Assembly: GCA_037349315.1 (NCBI GenBank)
Contig: JBAIAC010000010.1
Span: forward strand, 28,870,001-28,934,000
Source of the DNA: Chelydra serpentina
Taxonomy: Eukaryota; Chordata; Testudines; Chelydridae
Length of the DNA: 64,000 nucleotides
Direction: 5' to 3'
Shown: piece after piece, positions 12,250 to 24,505 of the stretch
Layout: each line of letters starts with the position of its first letter
How positions within the stretch are numbered: the first letter of the stretch is position 1
Position numbers and translations under genes: made by a program
Notes under the pieces: model-generated
What the model saw: only the letters and a program-made list of their open reading frames with translations
Databases searched by the model: none
Told to the model about the DNA's origin: nothing

Positions 12250-12760
12250 TGGTTTCCATGCGTTACATCCATTGAAACTGCTCTCGCCAAAGTCTCTACT
12301 GCCTCTTCTTAGCCAAAAGTTCAGAACCACTATTCCATCCTCATCCCCCTGGACCTGTCAGCCATCTTTGACCGTCAACCATGCTTTCCTTGAAATCTTG
12401 TCCTCCCTTGGCTTCCATGATTCTGTTTTCTCCTGGGTCTCCTTCTACCCCTGTAATAGCTAATCCTTTGGGGAATCTGCCTCATCCCACTTCCAGTTTC
12501 CTGCGAATTCCTCAGAGCTCTGTCCTTGCTCCCCTTCTCTTCTCCCTCGACATCTTTTCTCTGGGTAATGTCATCTGCAAACACAAATTTCATTACTATC
12601 TACTCCAGACCGGTTTCCTCCTATCCAAACTAAAACCTTGGTCTGTCTCTTTGCCATCTCCTTGTGGGTATCTGGCCATCAGCTCATGCTCAAATTGGTA
12701 AAACAGAGTTCTTAATCTTCCAAGCTTTCCACACTCTCCTCCTCATGCTCTATGGGACCT
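12250..12760 (+). pseudogene. L2-clade LINE reverse transcriptase remnant
   Basis: Across several frames this encodes pieces typical of L2/CR1-type reverse transcriptase: FLEILSSLGFHDSVFSWVSF, then a decayed QSSVLAPLLFSLDIFSLGNV, corresponding to the ...GSVLGPLLF... block before the catalytic YADD region. Frameshifts are numerous. Old and non-functional. Confidence 0.6.
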
Positions 12761-12785
12761 CTCTCTCTCGTGAACAAATAGAGCA

Positions 12786-13160
12786 TTAACTTACATGGAT
12801 GGAATTGGGGAAGAGAAACTCCAGATTACAGACACGGTGTTCAATGATCTTAAGAGATGAAAGAGAGAAAGGCTGGTATTTGGAAAGGCAAAGGTCAGGT
12901 TTTTTTAAAACTGGAAGAGAACAAAGTAAGTTTGTATTGTTGAGGAAAGATACATAGGAGAGTGAGATGTTAAGGAGAAGAGTAAGGAAGGGAATGAGAA
13001 TGGACACAAGGGAGATCAAGGGATGGGATGGGGTCACTGGAGCAAGTGCAGGGGGTTTGAAGACGAGCAGATGAGAAACATCTGCATCTATGATAGGGCA
13101 GAAAGAGGGGAGGGAAAGGCAAGCTGAGGAAAGACGTCATGTCATATTTTGTCATGGGTT
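12786..13160 (-). pseudogene. L2-clade LINE reverse transcriptase remnant, inverted
   Basis: On the minus strand the frames read TCSSDPIPS and then LPVLKKPDLCLSKYQPFSLS. The latter is a decayed form of the PVLKKPSLDP..NYRPISLL block at the start of L2-type reverse transcriptase. It therefore holds the upstream part of the domain whose downstream part lies on the opposite strand at 12250-12760. Confidence 0.55.
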
Positions 13161-13351
13161 TTTTTGGAAGATATCGGCAGAGTGGGATGTGGAGGCAGCA
13201 GGAGGAGAGGTTTTGAGCAGTGAGTCAAAGATAGCAAAAGAAGCTGAAATTGCAGGCCTGGGATTAAATTAAGTTGGAAGCAGAGTCTAGGGAGATGGCA
13301 GAACTGAAGAAAGAGAACAAATTTACAGTGGGGGGAAGTCAGACTGGTCAT

Positions 13352-16300
13352 GAGTTTTCCGCTAGAGACACTCCGCAGTTAGAAAGTAGGAGTGCACAAA
13401 GCAGATATTTGGAGTGAGCCAAGGCAAGGGTTTGGCATAACCTCATTTTCTAGAGAAGACAAGGTGTGTGTGTGTTGTGGTGTTCACCAAGGGAGATAAG
13501 GAGCTGAGAGGGAGGTAATGCTCATACTGTGTTCAGAGTGTTCTACGCCAGGGGACAGATGTGAGATTTTTTAATATACTGTTTCTGCACTGTAAACTGG
13601 TCTTCATCCACATATATTTTCCTCCATGGTAATAATGGCCTGAAACAGCAAAAAGGCCATTCTAACAATGAAGACTCTCCAAAACAGATTTTATTCAGTG
13701 GTTTGAAATAGACCAGCTTAATGGAGCCCTTGATTAAAATAAAATGGATACTGGCCCCTGAGAAAATAAATGTTAGACAAATGTCTATGACAACAGGTTA
13801 ATATTTAAACGACAATTTTCCTGAAGTGTTTCTTTTTATTGTATTGAAAGGATTTTGTCTGCTGGGATGCCTATGAATAAGGGATGATTATAGCTATTGC
13901 TCTCAGCATTGCAAAACATGTTGTTGTATTTCGCACTGGTAACAGCATGCTTGTTTCTTTTACTGTCCTAGTAGTCTATTATTTTAAGTACTAAACCCAT
14001 GCAATTTTCCACACTTATCACAAGAAACTGCATTTTTGGGAACAGTCAAAGGCAAATTTTTCTTTTAAAGTTAAAAATACACTTCACTGAAATCCTAATT
14101 TAATTTTTTTTTATTTTTTGACACACTTATTTTTACACGATCCTTTTGGAGAAATTGTTAATGAAAGAGGAAAATAATGAACACTAAGAGAAAAATATGA
14201 ACTTAAATCAGCACAAGTAACACAAATCAATTCAAGCAGTTCCCAATGAACAGTGGTTCTAAGCTTTTTACATCAGATGGGTCCACTCCACTTTCACAAT
14301 AGTAGAGTAGAATAGGAGTTACAGACACTCCCTTTCCTTCTCCCTCACCAAAATATCCGCATGAAACCCCTTCCTACCCTTTCTAACCATAGCACACAAA
14401 AAAGTTTAGGCTTCACCTCAGTTAAAACTAAAAAAAATGGCACTTTCTTCCGAATATGTTGTTACTTTCTCACCAACCAACACTCAGAAACACTTTAATG
14501 CTATAAGAGTCTCTTAAGCAGCTCTCAGAATGCTTGGGAATGCTGACTGACTAGTGAAGAGGCCATTTTTCCTCCTGATTGAATGTACAATGTTTTAAGG
14601 AACAACCTTGCTTTTAAAAGCTACTTAGCATGTGCTGTAGTGGGGAACAGGACTTTACTCTACAGAGACCACAGGCTAAGGGATTAGATTGTAGTTCTTT
14701 CTCCAAATCAAAGATGTTGTTGCCCTTCTCCATCAGCCTGCTGACCTTTCCGATTTTCTGTTCCCACACTTACCCCATAAGACTCACTCATGGCCATCAT
14801 TTCAACATCCTCATTATATGTAGAAACTGACAGGGAATGTTCTCTATGAGCAGCAGCTACCGCATTGTCTTTTTTGAATTGCTGCACCCTTTAGCCTGGC
14901 TCCAATACTTCCTGGGAAACAACTCTCCACAGTACAACTGCCTGACTGAAGCACAGCCAGTGCTGTGCTTCCTCTTAGCCCCTGTGTTTTGCTATGGCTC
15001 CCCTTTACCTTGATAATGCTGCATCTTGGGTCTCTTCGTGAATAAAGACACTGAAAAGGATCCTGAGACTAACCCTCTTAATATTACAGGGCACATTTGG
15101 TGACATTTGACACAGAGCAAACACAAAGTAATAAAGCATTTATAGAGAATGATTGAAGGCATTCAGAAAGGTAGCAATTCAGGCCTAGGAGAACACTTAA
15201 TCTCGGTCTAGGAATGATACATTCTAATTATAGGCCTCAGTCCGATGGTTCAAGAACACCAGTACCACTGAATTCCATAAATAAGACATCTCCAAAAGAA
15301 ATTACATAAAATGCTAAACACAGTAGCCAATTGCCTGCCATCAGAAGGACACAGGAGCTAGGATTAGAAGAAAATTTTCTCCCACATTTTCCCTGCTCAT
15401 TAAGAAAGCTCAAATGGAACTGCAGGCTCCCTATGAGAAATTAGCTGTGACTTTTTGGTGGGCTGAGCTATCATTCTTCATAATCTGAGAATGGCCCAAC
15501 CAATCAGGGACTCAGGAAAAATACCTCATACAATTTTCACCATATGACCCACTTCCAGAAACCAATTTGAACAAGAAATAGGCTGAAAGCAGTCTGAAAA
15601 AAGTTTGGTGTATCCAAAAAAAAAAAAAATTCCAGAAAATCTTAATGTGTTGTTTTAATGAAACACTTACTGGTTCTTCCCCCATCCAGTTTGAACTTGA
15701 ACGAGGCAGATTTGATCATTTCTGTGAATCAAGATGAACGTTTGGTTCAGCACTAGCTAGACCTCTGTTCAGCTACACAAATAGGTGTCATCAAAAATTT
15801 ATAATTTATAAATTTATAAAGTACTCTTCATCCCTTGCACAAATTAAGTAGTTATTCCACTAGACAGCCTTATGAGACTGACAAGTATTAACCTCCTTTT
15901 ATAGATTGGGAAACTGATGCAGAAAAGTAGAGTGATTTGTCCCAGGCCATAGATGGAGCCTACATCAGGAACTAGGAGCCTCTTCTGATGTGATCACTGT
16001 AATTTATCAGAATTTTTATACAAAAGTGCTATTACTATATAACTCTTTGAAAAGCTAAAATGAACTGTTACAAGGAAGATTGGGAAAGAGCCAAAAGAGT
16101 GAAAGAGAAATCAGACTTGAAACAGATAGGCATTAATGAGAAATATGGAAATATGGAGTAGTAAAATAGGGATTAAAAAGGGAGTTGCCTTCATTCCAAT
16201 ACTTCTTTCTAGCACAGCAAATAACACCCTAAGAGAAGAGTTAAGTTACATCTGAGTTTTTAATAGTATGTGAGGCAGAATGTAATCTTTGCCCTAGGTA

Positions 16301-16520
16301 TATTTAATACTGCTCATTTTTATTTACTTTGAATTCCTCTCAAATTACTAATACATTTTTCCTTACTTAAAGTATTTTGGGGAATATTCACCAGGAGCTA
16401 TTCTGAAAGAAGCAAAATGAACTTCTGAACACTGGTGCAACACATTACTACACTTGTAAAAGGTTCCTGTTCATTTGAGTAATATGGTCTTGATTTTTCA
16501 GCCCTTACTCCTGGGAATAC
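13352..16520. other. Intronic sequence, nothing recognised
   Basis: No exon-like frame, no recognisable repeat and no RNA gene. Only ordinary AT-rich sequence with short poly-A and poly-T tracts. Confidence 0.55.
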
Positions 16521-16526
16521 CACCTC

Positions 16527-16720
16527 ATAGACTCATAGACTTTAAGGTCAGAAGGGACCATTATGATCATCTAGTCTGACCTCCTGCACAATGCAGGCCA
16601 CAGAATCTCACCCACCCACTCCTGGAATAAACCTCTCACCTATGTCTCAGCTATTGAAGTCCTCAAATCATGGTTTAAAGACTTCTATAACTATAATTAC
16701 CAAACATCTTGTTTGGCTGA
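16527..16720 (-). mobile_element. CR1 LINE 3' fragment
   Basis: TCATAGACTTTAAGGTCAGA, AGGGACCATTATGATCATCT and GTCTGACCTCCTGCACAATG are the reverse complement of the well-known 3' end of reptile CR1 elements. Only the tail is present, so it is a 5'-truncated insertion. Confidence 0.85.
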
Positions 16721-17639
16721 ATATTTTAATGTATCAACACCTGCCACGGGATAGGTATTTCAAGCAAAAAGTGACAGCCTGTTACAGTTCTGTAGTATCA
16801 TTCAGAATGATTTTGTTTATATAACCAAAACCTAAGGCATTATCCATGATCAAGTCATGTAATATTTTTTAGTCAGCAAACTTGCATAACATAATAAGCA
16901 TAGAAGGGGTGAGTCTCTTTGGTCCACACCCTAAAAGCTAGAAATGAAGGGACCAGTTGGAAACGCCACAAACTAGTCTCCACCCCATAAATAATGTATT
17001 CTCTCTGAATGTAAACCTTCTTCAGAAAAATTAACATGATCACGTTTATCAAACTCAAAAGTGAAATTTATAATTAATTTGCAATCCATTTCTTTCTTCC
17101 CACCTAACACTTCTCAGTAGCACACAAATAAATCAAGCAAACAAACATTTAACATTACATTATATTGTACTTATATATAGTGCCTTTGAACCGGAGCACT
17201 GGGGAATGCTAACAGAAGGAGAGAGCAATAACGCAAATTACATTAAACAGGAACAAACAAATCAACAACGGGTATTTTGGAGTGAGAACAAAATGTTAGG
17301 TTTACAAGGAGGAAGATGGGTATCAAATCATTAGAAGTAGCAACACTAAAATGAGGAAAAGATTCAGGACTTATTAAAATGAAGTAAGAGAAGATGATAT
17401 TTACAAAGTGCTAAATGTGGATAAAGTCTGGGGTGAAATCCTGTCCCCATTAAATTCACTGGCAAAACTCCCTCTGACTTCCTGGTATTTTAAAATGGCA
17501 GTGGAAGAAGAGTTGTGGTAAACTGGCTGAGTGAATATGAATGAAAGAACCAAACAGGAAGGCATGGAGAAGTGGGAATAAAAAAGGGAGGAAATACTGA
17601 CCAGTTTGGACAATGGCATTAAATGCTAGAATGACAATT

Positions 17640-18020
17640 TCAAATCAACAACCTCAACAGAAGAAGCTAATGAAGTGAAAAGAGAGGCGGCCCATGAAAG
17701 TAAGGCAAAGCAAAAAGTAGACTGCTGTATGATTTTGGGTTGATCTACAGTTGCTGAAGAGAGACTTTTGGAAGACCAGCAAGGAGAGCATTGTAGATAG
17801 CAGGGCATGGAACAACAAACATGAGGTTGAGGATTTTAGTAGCATTAAAAGTAAATCTTGCAGATATGTGAAATGTTTAGAAGATTTTACAATCTGAGAG
17901 GTAGGGGTAGGCAGAGAAATTTCCTGGTCAAAAATAATGCGAGGGTTCCCAGTGCTGACAAGTGGAATGAAGGGAATTTCATTGAAAAGTAATTTTCTCT
18001 TGGTCAGATTTAGCAAAATT
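17640..18020 (-). pseudogene. Possible L2-type LINE remnant
   Basis: A 120-residue minus-strand frame opens MLNLTKRKLLFNEIPF and has an L-rich continuation. The opening resembles the post-catalytic N.TKTE.L.F block of L2 reverse transcriptases. The similarity is weak; it may be chance. Confidence 0.3.
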
Positions 18021-19144
18021 GAATTGGCTTTGTTTCACCCAAGAGAAAAGAAAATCAAAAGAGGAGCTGAAGGAAATCAATTGTTCTGTAGCATGCATGC
18101 ACACACACCATAAATATGGGGAATCTAGCTGAATGGTTTCATTTAAAGATTGCTAATAAACAAAGAATATTTACTCTAATTTGTACATTTACAATATTTA
18201 TGGTGACAACTAAAACATAATTCTAAACTAAATGCCCATTACCCTCACTATATCACAATAAACAGAACCAATCACTGAACATGTCAGAGAATATAAATAT
18301 AAAATATTTGGCATTTGGAAGAACAAGGTTCAAATCCTGGGTGTTTTGCTCTGTAAATCGGAAGAGGGCTGCAAGTGGTACTGTTGAAAGATACTTAGCT
18401 CCAGAGAAAGGGGAAAGCATGCCACACACCTCTGCCCTGAGAACCCTGTAGCCAATTAAGGATTGGCACTGATGGAATCTAAAAGGAGACCTAACATGTC
18501 ATCCTTAACTGGAAGGCAAGTGGATCCCAACATTAGGACTTGAGGATGAGTGATAAAATGGAATCCCTTGGTGTTCATTTACAAAGGAAGACATTTGGTG
18601 TAAGAGGTGGAAACATCAGTTACTGCACAGGGTGAGTAACTTTCTCCTCTTCATTCAAGAGTCTCTCTCTGGGTGCTCCACTTCAGGTGACTGTAGGGCA
18701 AAACCCCGAGTTGATAGGCTGGGGCTTCAGAGTTGGATTTGTTAAAGAGCATAGTGTGGTTCCTCCTAGTATAGTATCCAACGCCAGGTTCTAGGTGATT
18801 GCATAATGTTGTACGAACGAGTCCATTGATGTCCAGGTGAGGGCTCTATAAATGTCCCTAATTGGCACATTGTTCAGGAAGGCTACTGAAGTGGAAAGCG
18901 ATTGGGTAGAATGTGTTTGATTTCCCAGTGGGAATTGTATATTATGTTGCCATTAGCAGAGATGAATGCACTCGGAAATCCATTTTGAGAGTGTGCTTGG
19001 ATATGGCAGATCCTCTTGATCTTTCTGCAACACACAGAAATAGTCATGATGCCTTTCTAAATGATTTAGTTATTTCAAGATAGAAGACCAGTGCTCTTCT
19101 AACATCTAAGGTGTGCAATGTGGCTTCTTGCTTATTTTCATGTG

Positions 19145-19366
19145 CTATGGGGAAGAAGGATGGAAGGTGAATAGGTTGGATAAGATGAAAGGATGGTACT
19201 TTGGGTAGGAACTTTGGCCATGGTCTTTATGTGACCTTACCTTGGAAGAAAAGTATGTACGGGGGTACACCATAATGGCCCCTATTCCCCCTACCCATTG
19301 AGCAGATGTGATGGCTACGAGAAAGGCTGTCTTCATGGATTGGTGTATATAGGAACAGGTTGCCAT
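19145..19366 (-). pseudogene. DIRS tyrosine recombinase remnant
   Basis: KTAFLVAITSAQWVGGIGAI aligns by eye with KVAFLVAVTLARRVSEIKAL in the better copy at 37.9 kb. The catalytic Arg of the ARRVSE box is replaced (AQWVGG), so this recombinase is inactive. Confidence 0.65.
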
Positions 19367-20161
19367 GGGTTCAAACGGGGAGCTGGTGAGGTAGCATAAG
19401 ACTAGGCTGAGATCCCAAGATAGGGTGGAATCTCAGACTTCTGGGTATACGTTTTGAAGGCCGTTGAGGAATTGTTAGGTTATTGGGTGAGTAAATACCA
19501 AATGACTATCAGTTTTACAATGGAATGTTGTAATGGTGGCAAGATGTACTTTAATGGAGCTTGTGGATAGTCCTGACCTTTTGAGCTCTAGGATGTAATC
19601 CAGTATGAGTGGTAAAGGAGCAGTCAGTGCTGTGACAAGTTTGTCGTCGCACCAAGTCTGGAACCTTTTCTATTTGTGAAGGTATGTATAGCGTGTGGTT
19701 AAGCATCTGCTATTTAAAAGGATCTCCTTAGCCCTTCAGATCAGGTCATCTCAGGGGCCTGGAACCATGGAGGAGCCATGTCTTCAGATGCAGAAGTTCC
19801 AGTTTTAGATGGTGAACCTGGCCTGTGTCCTGAGGAGAGGAGGTGTGGAACTGGTGGAAGGGTTATCGGTGGACAAACCACCATGTGCAAGAGGTAAGGA
19901 TACAATATTTTCCGGGGACATGTTGGGGCTATTAAGGTGGCTCTTGTCCATTCCACTTTCATCTTGTGTAGCACTTTGAATAGTAAGGGGAAGGGTGGAA
20001 AAGTGTAGAGGAGAGGTTTGTTCCATTTGATAAGGAAGGCATCTCCCAGAGACTGGTGACCCAAGCTCGCCCTTGAACAAAACTGTGGGCATTTTGTGTT
20101 CTCAGGTGTGGCGAATAGATCAGCATCTGAAGATTGCTAGTAGGGTTGTTTTATCTCTCTC

Positions 20162-20468
20162 TCATTCACGCTCTTGTGAGAATTTCCTGCTTAAAGAGTC
20201 CGCCATAGTGTTTTGGTGACTTGGTAAGTATGTAGCCCAAATATTGATGCCATCCTGGATGCACTGGTTCCACAATTTTAGCGCTTCGGCGCAGAGGGAT
20301 TGAGACCTCACTCCCCTTCTCTGTCGATATAAAAAAATGCAGGCGATGTTGTACATCATTATCCTTATGCTTTTGTTCCTGATTATTGGTAGAAAGTGTA
20401 GGCATGAGTTGCGGACTGCATGTAACTCTTGGAGATTGATGTGCAACGTTGACTCTGATGGGGGCCAC
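20162..20468 (-). pseudogene. DIRS RNase H remnant
   Basis: Two overlapping frames carry MHINLQELHAVRNSCLHFLP and LPSHQNTMADSLSRKFSQ, the first and last blocks of the DIRS RNase H domain (E in ELHAV, D in ADSLSR). The central block has lost its TDN-type acid (reads MYNIA), so the domain is dead. Confidence 0.75.
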
Positions 20469-20977
20469 TTGCCCTGTACTGTATGGTTCTGTAGGTATGC
20501 CCCTCAGACGAGTAAGGAGGTGTCAGTTGTCAGTATCAGGGAAGGTGATGGCTGGAGGAAAGGGACCCCAGTGCAGACATTGTGGGGTTTCATCCACCAG
20601 TCTAATGAGTCCTTGACTTTGAGTGGTATCGAGAAAGATTTGTTCAGACTGTGTCTGTGTGGTAAGTAAACCGTACGGAGCCAGACCTGGAGGCAGTTCA
20701 TATGTAACCTGGTATGTTTTACCACAAATGTGGTTGCTGACATATGACTGAGCAATCTTAAACAAGTTCTGGCTGACAGCTGCGGACTGGTTCGTACGGT
20801 GGTAATTAGACTAACTATCATAGCAAATCTGTGGGTTGATAAGGTGGCTTTGGTCACCACTACCTGTGTGAGTGGGCCCCAATAAATACCAGTTGTTGTA
20901 CTGGTGTCAATGTTGATTTTAATGTGTTTATTTCGAGGCCTAGTCTTGAGAAAAGGTCCATTGTTCTTCATATGTCT

Positions 20978-21319
20978 TCAAGCGCGTCGGCTTGAGAGGG
21001 AGCTTTGATTAGACAATTGTCTAGGTATGGGAATATTAAAGAGGTGTGCTGCTACCACTGTTAAAACCTTGGAGAACACTCTGGGTACTGTGGAAAGGCC
21101 AAAGGGTAGCACTTTGTACTGATAATGTTCCGACCCCAGGACAAATCTTAGAAATCTCCTATGAGAAGGGTGTATGGTGATGTGGAAATATGTGCCTTCG
21201 ATGTCAAGGGCCGAGAACCAGTCCCCCTGTTCCACTGCTGGGATTATTGTTGATAACATGACCATCGTGAACTGTGGTTGTTTCACGAACTTGTTGAGGT
21301 TTCTCAAATCTAGGATCAA
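20978..21319 (-). pseudogene. DIRS reverse transcriptase remnant
   Basis: Motifs in order: ILDLRNLNKFV, then GDWFSALDIEGTYFHITIHP (RT motif A region), FLRFVLGSEHYQYKVLPFGL and STVPRVFSKVL (motif B region). The order matches DIRS/gypsy-type reverse transcriptase. The frame runs out before the catalytic YxDD box, so the domain is truncated. The sequence between motif A and B is intact. Confidence 0.8.
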
Positions 21320-21599
21320 TCTTCACCTGCCATTTTTCTTTTGCATTATGAAGTGTCTGAAATAAAATCCTTTCCCTCTGTATGAAAATGGGACTCGTTC
21401 TATGGCACCCAACTATAGGAGGTGATGTATTTAGTCTCGCAGATGGTGCTCATGGGAAGAGTTCCCGAAGAGGGAGCAAGAGGAGAGGTGGGTAGGCAGG
21501 AAGGAGAGGAACAGAATCAAGTACCCATTGCTGATGATCTCCACCACCCGCTTGTCAGAGGTGATCTTCTGCAACATTAGGCAGAAGTGGGTCATATCG

Positions 21600-21881
21600 T
21601 TACCAAACTAATGGAATATCTTCAGTGGTTGCAGCACATCTCGGGGCCTCAACCAAATTTTCAAAACTGTTGATTTGAGGTGGATGGGTGAAGTGTGGAT
21701 GACTATATTGAGGTCTGTCTATGCTTGGGACATAGTAATTCTTTGCGGGTACATAGTACTTCTTGTCCAATCGCTTACACATAGGAGGTATTAATGCTGG
21801 GGTCTGCCAGGTCACTTTGGCTGGGTCCAATAAGTCCTCCTTGACCGGGACTGCAATTTTAGCCGATGTGGAAGTCTGCAA
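21600..21881 (-). pseudogene. DIRS ORF1 (gag-like) remnant
   Basis: The frame contains VTWQTPALIPPMCKRLDKKY and YYVPAKNYYVP, which I recognise as the conserved C-terminal part of vertebrate DIRS ORF1. It ends at a stop before the RT block. Its function in DIRS elements is presumed structural (Gag-like). Confidence 0.65.
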
Positions 21882-22132
21882 TATATCCAGCAGCTTGTGC
21901 TATAATTCTTGCACTTCCTCCAGGGGGATTTGGAGAGAGTATGAAACTGTGTGTTATTGTGCAGAACTACTCAATTTGACAAGTTATATACATTATTATT
22001 AAAGTTATAATGCTCACTACCAGGATACATTTGGTTTAATAAATATATTTACCTTACTTGGGAGCTTTTTTTTGTCCATATTTTAATGTACACCAAGATA
22101 TGTAGGCTATCAAAATAAAGAACTCAATAATA

Positions 22133-23641
22133 GTGGGAGATTTAAATTATCCCCATATAGACTGGGTACATGTCACCTCAGGACGAAATGCGGAGACAAA
22201 ATTCCTCGATACTTTAAATGAGTGCTTCTTGGAGCAGCTGGTACAGGAACCCACAAGGGGAGAGTCAACTCTTGATTTAGTCCTGAGTGGAGTGCAAGAT
22301 CTAGTCCAAGAGGTAACTATAACAGGATTGCTTGGACATAGTGACCATAATATAATAAAATTTAACATTCCTGTGGTGCGAAGAACACATCAACAGCCCA
22401 ACACAGTGACATTTAATTTCAGAAAGGGCAACTATGGAAAAATGAGGGGGTTAGTCAAGCAGAAATTAAAAGGTAAAGTGACTAAAGTGAAATCCCTGCA
22501 AGCTGCATGGACACTTTTCAAAGACACCATAATAGAGGCCCAACTTAAATGTATACCCCAAATTAAAAAATACAGTAAAAGAACTAAAAAAGAGCCACCG
22601 TGGCTTAATAACCACGTAAAAGAAGCAGTGAGAGATAAAAAGGCATCTTTTAAAAAGTGGAAGTCAAATCCTAGTGAAGTAACTAGAGAGGAACATAAAC
22701 ACGGCCAAATTAAGTGTAAAAATGTAATAAGAAAAGCCAAAATGGAGTTTGAAGAACAGCTAGCCAAAAACTCAAAAGGTAATAACAAAATGTTTTTTAA
22801 ATACGTCAGAAGCAGGAAGCCTGCTAAACAACCAGTGGGGCCCCTGGACGATAGAGATACAAAAGGAGCACTTCAAGATGATAAAGTCATTGTGGAGAAA
22901 CTAAATGAATTCTTTGCTTCGGTCCTCACAGCTGAGGACCTTAGGAACATTCCTAAACCTGAGCCATCTTTTGTAGGTGACAAATCTGAGGAATTGTCAC
23001 AGATTGAAGTGTCACTAGAGGAGGTTTTGGAACTAATTGATGAACTTAACTGTAACAAGTCACCGGGACCAGATGGCATTCACCCAAGAGTTCTGAAAGA
23101 ACTCAAATGTGAAATTGCGGAACTATTAACTAGGGTTTGTAACCTGCCCTTTAAATCAGCTACTGTACCGAATGACTGGAAGATAGCTAATGTAACGCCA
23201 ATATTTAAAAAGGGCTCTAGAGGTGATCCTGGCAATTACAGACCAGTAAGTCTAACATCCGTACCGGGCAAATTAGTTGAAACAATAGTAAAGAATAAAA
23301 TTGTCAGGCACATAGAAGAACATACATTGTTGGGCAAAAGTCAACATGGTTTCTGTAAAGGGAAATCATGTCTTACTAATCCATTAGAGTTCTTTGAAGG
23401 GGTCAAAAAACATGTGGACAAGGGCGATCCAGTAGACATAGTGTACTTAGATTTCCAGAAAGCCTTTGACAAGGTCCCTCAGCAAAGGCTCTTACGTAAA
23501 TTAAGTTGCCATGGGACAAGAGGGAAGATCCTTTCATGGATTGAGAACTGGTTAAAAGACAGGAAAGAAAGAGTAGGAATAAATGGTAAATTTTCAGAAT
23601 GGAGAGGGGTAACTAGTGGTGTCCCCAAGGCTCAGTCCTAG
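22133..23641 (+). pseudogene. CR1 ORF2 part 1: endonuclease C-terminus and reverse transcriptase
   Basis: Frame of about 500 codons. Residues 1-85: apurinic-like endonuclease tail with GDLNYPHIDW, ESTLDLVLS and GHSDHN (catalytic SDH box). Then a linker, followed by RT motifs: NKSPGPDGIHPRVLKEL, NWKIANVTPIFKKG-like text, GNYRPVSLTSVPGKLVE, QHGFCKGKSCLTN, and DIVYLDFQKAFDKVPQQRLL (motif A, catalytic Asp). It stops in the GVTSGVP block (motif B) because a base is missing relative to the usual GVPQGSVLGP; the sequence continues in another frame. Confidence 0.9.
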
Positions 23642-24283
23642 GACCAATCCTATTCAACTTATTCATAAATTATTTGGAAGAAGGGGTAAACAGTGAGGTG
23701 GCAAAGTTTGCAGATAATACTAAACTGCTCAAGATAGTTAAGACCAAAGCAGACTGTAAAGAACTTCAAAAAGATCTCATAAAACTAACTGATTGGGCAA
23801 CAAAATGGCAAATGAAATGTAATGTGGCTAAATGTAAAGTAATGCACATTGGAAAAAATAACCCCAACTATACATACAATATGATGGGGGCTAATTTAGC
23901 TACAACTAATCAGAAAAAAGATCTGAGAGTCATCGTGGATAGTTCTCTGAAGACGTCCACGCAGTGTGCAGCGGCAGTTAAAAAAGCAATCAGGATGTTA
24001 GGCATCATTAAAAAAGGGATAGAGAATAAGACAGAGAATATCTTATTGCCCTTATACAAATCCATGGTGCACCCACATCTTGAATACTGCGTACAAATGT
24101 GTTCTCATCTTAAAAAGGATATACTGGCATTAGAAAAGGTTCAGAGAAGGGCAACTAAAATGATTAGGGGTCTGGAATGGGTTCCATATGAGGAGAGATT
24201 AAAGAGGCTAGGTCTTTTTAACTTGGAAAAGAGGAGACTAAGGTGGGATATGATAGAGGTATATAAAATTATAATTGAATAAG
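23642..24283 (+). pseudogene. CR1 ORF2 part 2: RT catalytic core and thumb
   Basis: Continues immediately from the previous frame: GPILFNLFINYLEEG, then AKFADNTKLL, where the catalytic FADD has become FADN. C-terminal features WQMKCNVAKCKVMHIGK, SLKTSTQCAAAVKKA, YKSMVHPHLEYCVQ and KVQRRATKMIRGLE are typical of CR1. The frame ends at a stop after YKIIIE, where a short deletion disrupts the next block. The changed second Asp alone would abolish activity. Confidence 0.88.
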
Positions 24284-24505
24284 GAAAAGTTATTTACTTG
24301 TTCCCATAATAGAAGAACTATGGGCCACCCAATGAAATTAGTGGGCAGCGGGTTTAAAACAAATAAAAGGAAGTTCTTCTTCACACAGCACACAGTCAAC
24401 CTGTGGAACTCCTTGCCTGAGGAGGCTGTGAAGGCTAGGACTATAACAGGGTTTAAAAGAGAACTGGATAAATTCATGGAGATGAAGTCCATTAATGGCT
24501 ATTAA
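24275..24505 (+). pseudogene. CR1 ORF2 part 3: C-terminal end
   Basis: EKLFTCSHNRRTMGHPMKLV, TNKRKFFFTQHTVNLWNSLP and FKRELDKFMEMKSINGY are the invariant C-terminus of vertebrate CR1 ORF2. The natural stop follows ...INGY at 24505. Out of frame with the preceding block. Confidence 0.88.

Larger units (their letters stand above)
18560..21960 (-). mobile_element. Decayed DIRS-type tyrosine-recombinase retrotransposon
   Basis: On the minus strand the order is ORF1 (about 21.9 kb), reverse transcriptase (21.3-21.0 kb), RNase H (20.5-20.2 kb), then recombinase (about 19.4 kb), the DIRS order. The 3' side (18600-18700) holds a short palindromic terminal motif (GTTACTGCACAGGGTGAGTAAC, about 18618-18640). 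All coding blocks carry frameshifts or stops. It lies in the same orientation as UTRN and as the second DIRS copy at 36.9-40.6 kb. The exact ends are not determined. Confidence 0.8.

Noticed and set aside
20337..20669. 110-codon plus-strand frame
   Set aside because: Antisense shadow of the DIRS RNase H region.
22432..22788. 118-codon minus-strand frame
   Set aside because: Antisense shadow of the CR1 reverse transcriptase.
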